Source of the DNA: Ichthyophthirius multifiliis
Taxonomy: Eukaryota > Ciliophora > Oligohymenophorea > Hymenostomatida
Reading direction: 5' to 3'
Assembly: GCF_000220395.1 (NCBI RefSeq)
Contig: NW_004086333.1
Span: 1 to 64,000, forward strand
Length of the DNA stretch: 64,000 nucleotides
Translations under genes and position numbers: made by a program
Notes under the pieces: generated by a model
Seen by the model: only the letters and a program-made list of their open reading frames with translations
Database searches by the model: none
What the model was told of the DNA's origin: nothing
Part shown: positions 61,957 to 64,000 of the stretch, piece by piece
How the letters are laid out: the number at the start of each line of letters is the position of its first letter
Numbering within the stretch: the stretch's first letter is position 1

Positions 61957-64000
61957 TCAAATTATATATTTTTTTTGTTTTTACATTTTTAAAAAGTGTT
62001 TAATAATTAATTTTTTGTCTATTAAATTATAGCTTTTTTTTTCTTATTTTAATTGTTAATTTAAAAGAGATTTATTATAATTATTATTTTATAAATACAA
62101 GCTTTTATTTTTTTATTAATAATTAAAACATTTTGATGACTAAAAATATTATTATTGTTATAATTATTATTATTATTATTATTATTATTAAAATTATTAT
62201 TATTATTATTATTATTATTATTTTTATTCTATGTTTTTTTTTATAATTAAATTTGTATTTTATCTTGCTGATTAACAATTTGAATAATTTACATTCATTA
62301 AATGTGAAAATTAATTAATGTTAATATTTTTACTTATTTATTTCCCGCTTAAATTACTTTTTGATCTTATAATTTTTTTATCTTATTATTAATTATTATC
62401 TAATTTAGTATTATAAATTTTAATATATTTTTTTTAATTATCCAATATTACTTTATCATTTATATTGCACAAACTTTTAGCATGCAAAGAAACGTTATTA
62501 TTTGTTAAACTTTGAATAGAAATGTTATTATTTTTTTAGAAATTTTAAGATTAATTATTAATTTTATTGTTATTTTTATTTTTAAATAACTTTTCTACTT
62601 ATTTTTTATATTATTTGTTATTTTTAACCTTTTTAGTTTGTGAAATATTGTTATTTTAAATTTTATCAATCGATGTATTTAACCATTTTTCTTTTGGAAT
62701 GGTTTCTTTGTTTTATTTATTTTAAACAATATTTTCATCATGTATTATTTCTTGCTTTTTATTTATAGTTAATTCTTAATTTTCTTATTATTAAATAATC
62801 AGCTTCTAATGAATAATTTCTAAAAGGTCTTGAAAGTCTTTTATAATTTAATGTTTTTAATTTATTTCTTTTATAATTATTTAATTGGAATCATAATTAT
62901 TCTAAGATAATAAATTAATAATTTATTTATTTTCACTTAAATGTAATTTATTTTATTCATATATGTTTTTTATAAGAATAATAGGATCTTCTTATTAATT
63001 TTGCTTAATTTTTTATTTCAGTTCATTAATAATTTACTAAAGCTTTTTTTAGTTTTCTTTAAAAAAAATAATTTCTTAATTTTTTTTGCTTATTTCATAA
63101 TTTTATTATTTATTCTAAATTTCAATAATTGTATATTCTTATTACATTCTTTCAAGTTCTTTTTGTAAGACATTTGTATTGTTTATAGATTACTATTATT
63201 TTTAGTTATTCTAAATCTATTTTTATTATTTATCATATTTATTTTCTAATTCATTATATTATTAACACATGCTCTATATTTTTTCTTTTAATTCTTTGTT
63301 TTACTATTCTAAATAATTTGTTTTAAGTAAAAATTCTTATTTTTCATTATTTAATTAGCAATATCCTTATTCAAAAATCTTATTTTCCTGATTTATAATA
63401 TTGTTTTGATTTAATTCTTCTAATCTTAATTCTTCAGATTTATTATTTTTTTTATGATACTATTTATAATTTTAGATTTGAATTTCTAATTATTAAATAT
63501 TACTGTTTTCAAAACATTTTTTACAACTATCTTCATTATTTTATTTTTATTAAATTATATTATTTAAGGAACAAATTAAATTTATTGTATATTATTGGAA
63601 TTCTTCAATTTAAGTTTAACTTTTAACTAAATTTTGAGATGAATATTCAAATTATTTATGCATTTATATTAAATTATTACTTAATTTAATTACTAAAAAT
63701 TCCTAGCTATAGCATTCGTTTAAAAATGGTTATAAATCTTAATAAGTAATAGTTATTTCTTTATTTTTCTATAATAAAGTATTGGATTTTTCTTTTAAAA
63801 TTTTAAAAGATTAGATTTCCTAAATTTTAGACATAAAACTATTATTAGTGAAATTAAATTTTTGTATATAATCATGAATGAAGCTATTCTATTTAAAAAT
63901 TTTATTATATAAAAATAATAAATTATATTAACATAATCATTAATCATATATTAGGCTTGTTAAAAAAATATAATTGATTCTTTTTAATATTCTGATACCA
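61957..64000 (-). CDS. Coiled-coil protein with polyQ tract encoded by TAA repeats (5' end beyond window)
   Basis: The frame enters from the right edge (VSEYQKESIIFFQQAQYMIN), crosses a likely 44-nt intron (about 63905-63950) and continues as SFIHDYIQKFNFTNNSFMSK. A long heptad coiled coil follows, for example LRLEELNQNNIINQENKIFE, LQKELERMQQEYTIIEIQN and IIKDFQDLLEIIHQKLI. A basic, less ordered part comes next (KETIPKEKWLNTSIDKIQNN; NNVSLHAKSLCNINDKVIL). Then a polyglutamine tract of about 20 residues, interrupted by F and L, is encoded by the (ATT)n tract at 62160-62222 read as TAA codons. The end is SSKCFNYQQKNKSLYLQN ... HFLKMQKQKKYII and TGA 61957. Function unknown; probably cytoskeletal or centrosomal by analogy. 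Confidence 0.7.
62160..62222. repeat. (ATT)n trinucleotide tract, coding polyQ on the minus strand
   Basis: About twenty ATT/TTA units with one AAATT interruption. In the minus-strand frame of the surrounding gene every unit is TAA, that is glutamine in this code, and the frame stays open on both sides. Confidence 0.88.

Overview
This window looks like macronuclear DNA of an oligohymenophorean ciliate. It is extremely AT-rich. Conserved proteins read through only if TAA and TAG are translated as glutamine and TGA is the sole stop. Introns are short, AT-rich and GT-AG. The very low GC content and the protein set fit Ichthyophthirius multifiliis better than Tetrahymena or Paramecium, but the species is an inference. 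All reading frames below use the ciliate code, because under the standard code almost every gene is invisible.

Layout, left to right: the 3' end of IFT88 (1-1352); a TPR-like, probably mitochondrial protein (minus, to 3464); NAD kinase and V-ATPase subunit G (4317-6439); a disrupted secreted-protein gene and a possible TraB-like gene (7577-10245); an AT-rich gene desert (10.2-13.5 kb); two small divergent genes around 14.1 kb; an ELMO-domain gene; a Ulp1/SENP protease; a degenerate MORN-repeat gene; a repeat protein resembling axonemal microtubule-associated proteins; a Q-rich gene; another desert (27-29.7 kb); an N/Q-rich ORF; a SET-domain gene; V-ATPase subunit e; a large coiled-coil gene; a 557-aa ORF with a possible lectin-like N-terminus; a kelch-like degenerate gene; a small putatively myristoylated protein; an unknown gene; an ESCRT-III CHMP2-like gene; a nicalin-like gene; ribosomal protein uS17 (RPS11); a Sec1/Munc18 gene; a small coiled-coil gene; a long RAP-domain gene; a long acidic Q/N-rich gene; a putatively myristoylated pseudokinase; and a coiled-coil gene with a TAA-encoded polyQ tract that runs off the right edge.

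The genes are single-copy housekeeping, ciliary, membrane-traffic and organelle genes. Several belong to shared processes: cilia (IFT88, the 22.9 kb repeat protein), membrane traffic (Sec1, CHMP2, ELMO) and the V-ATPase (subunits G and e). Nothing suggests operons; orientations are mixed and there is no mobile element, CRISPR or tRNA that I could identify.

A recurrent feature is that many otherwise convincing genes need one base added or removed at a run of 6-12 A or T to keep frame. This is most simply homopolymer-length error in the assembly. Exact intron borders and some start sites are therefore approximate. Promoters and terminators could not be recognised in such AT-rich flanks and are not called.
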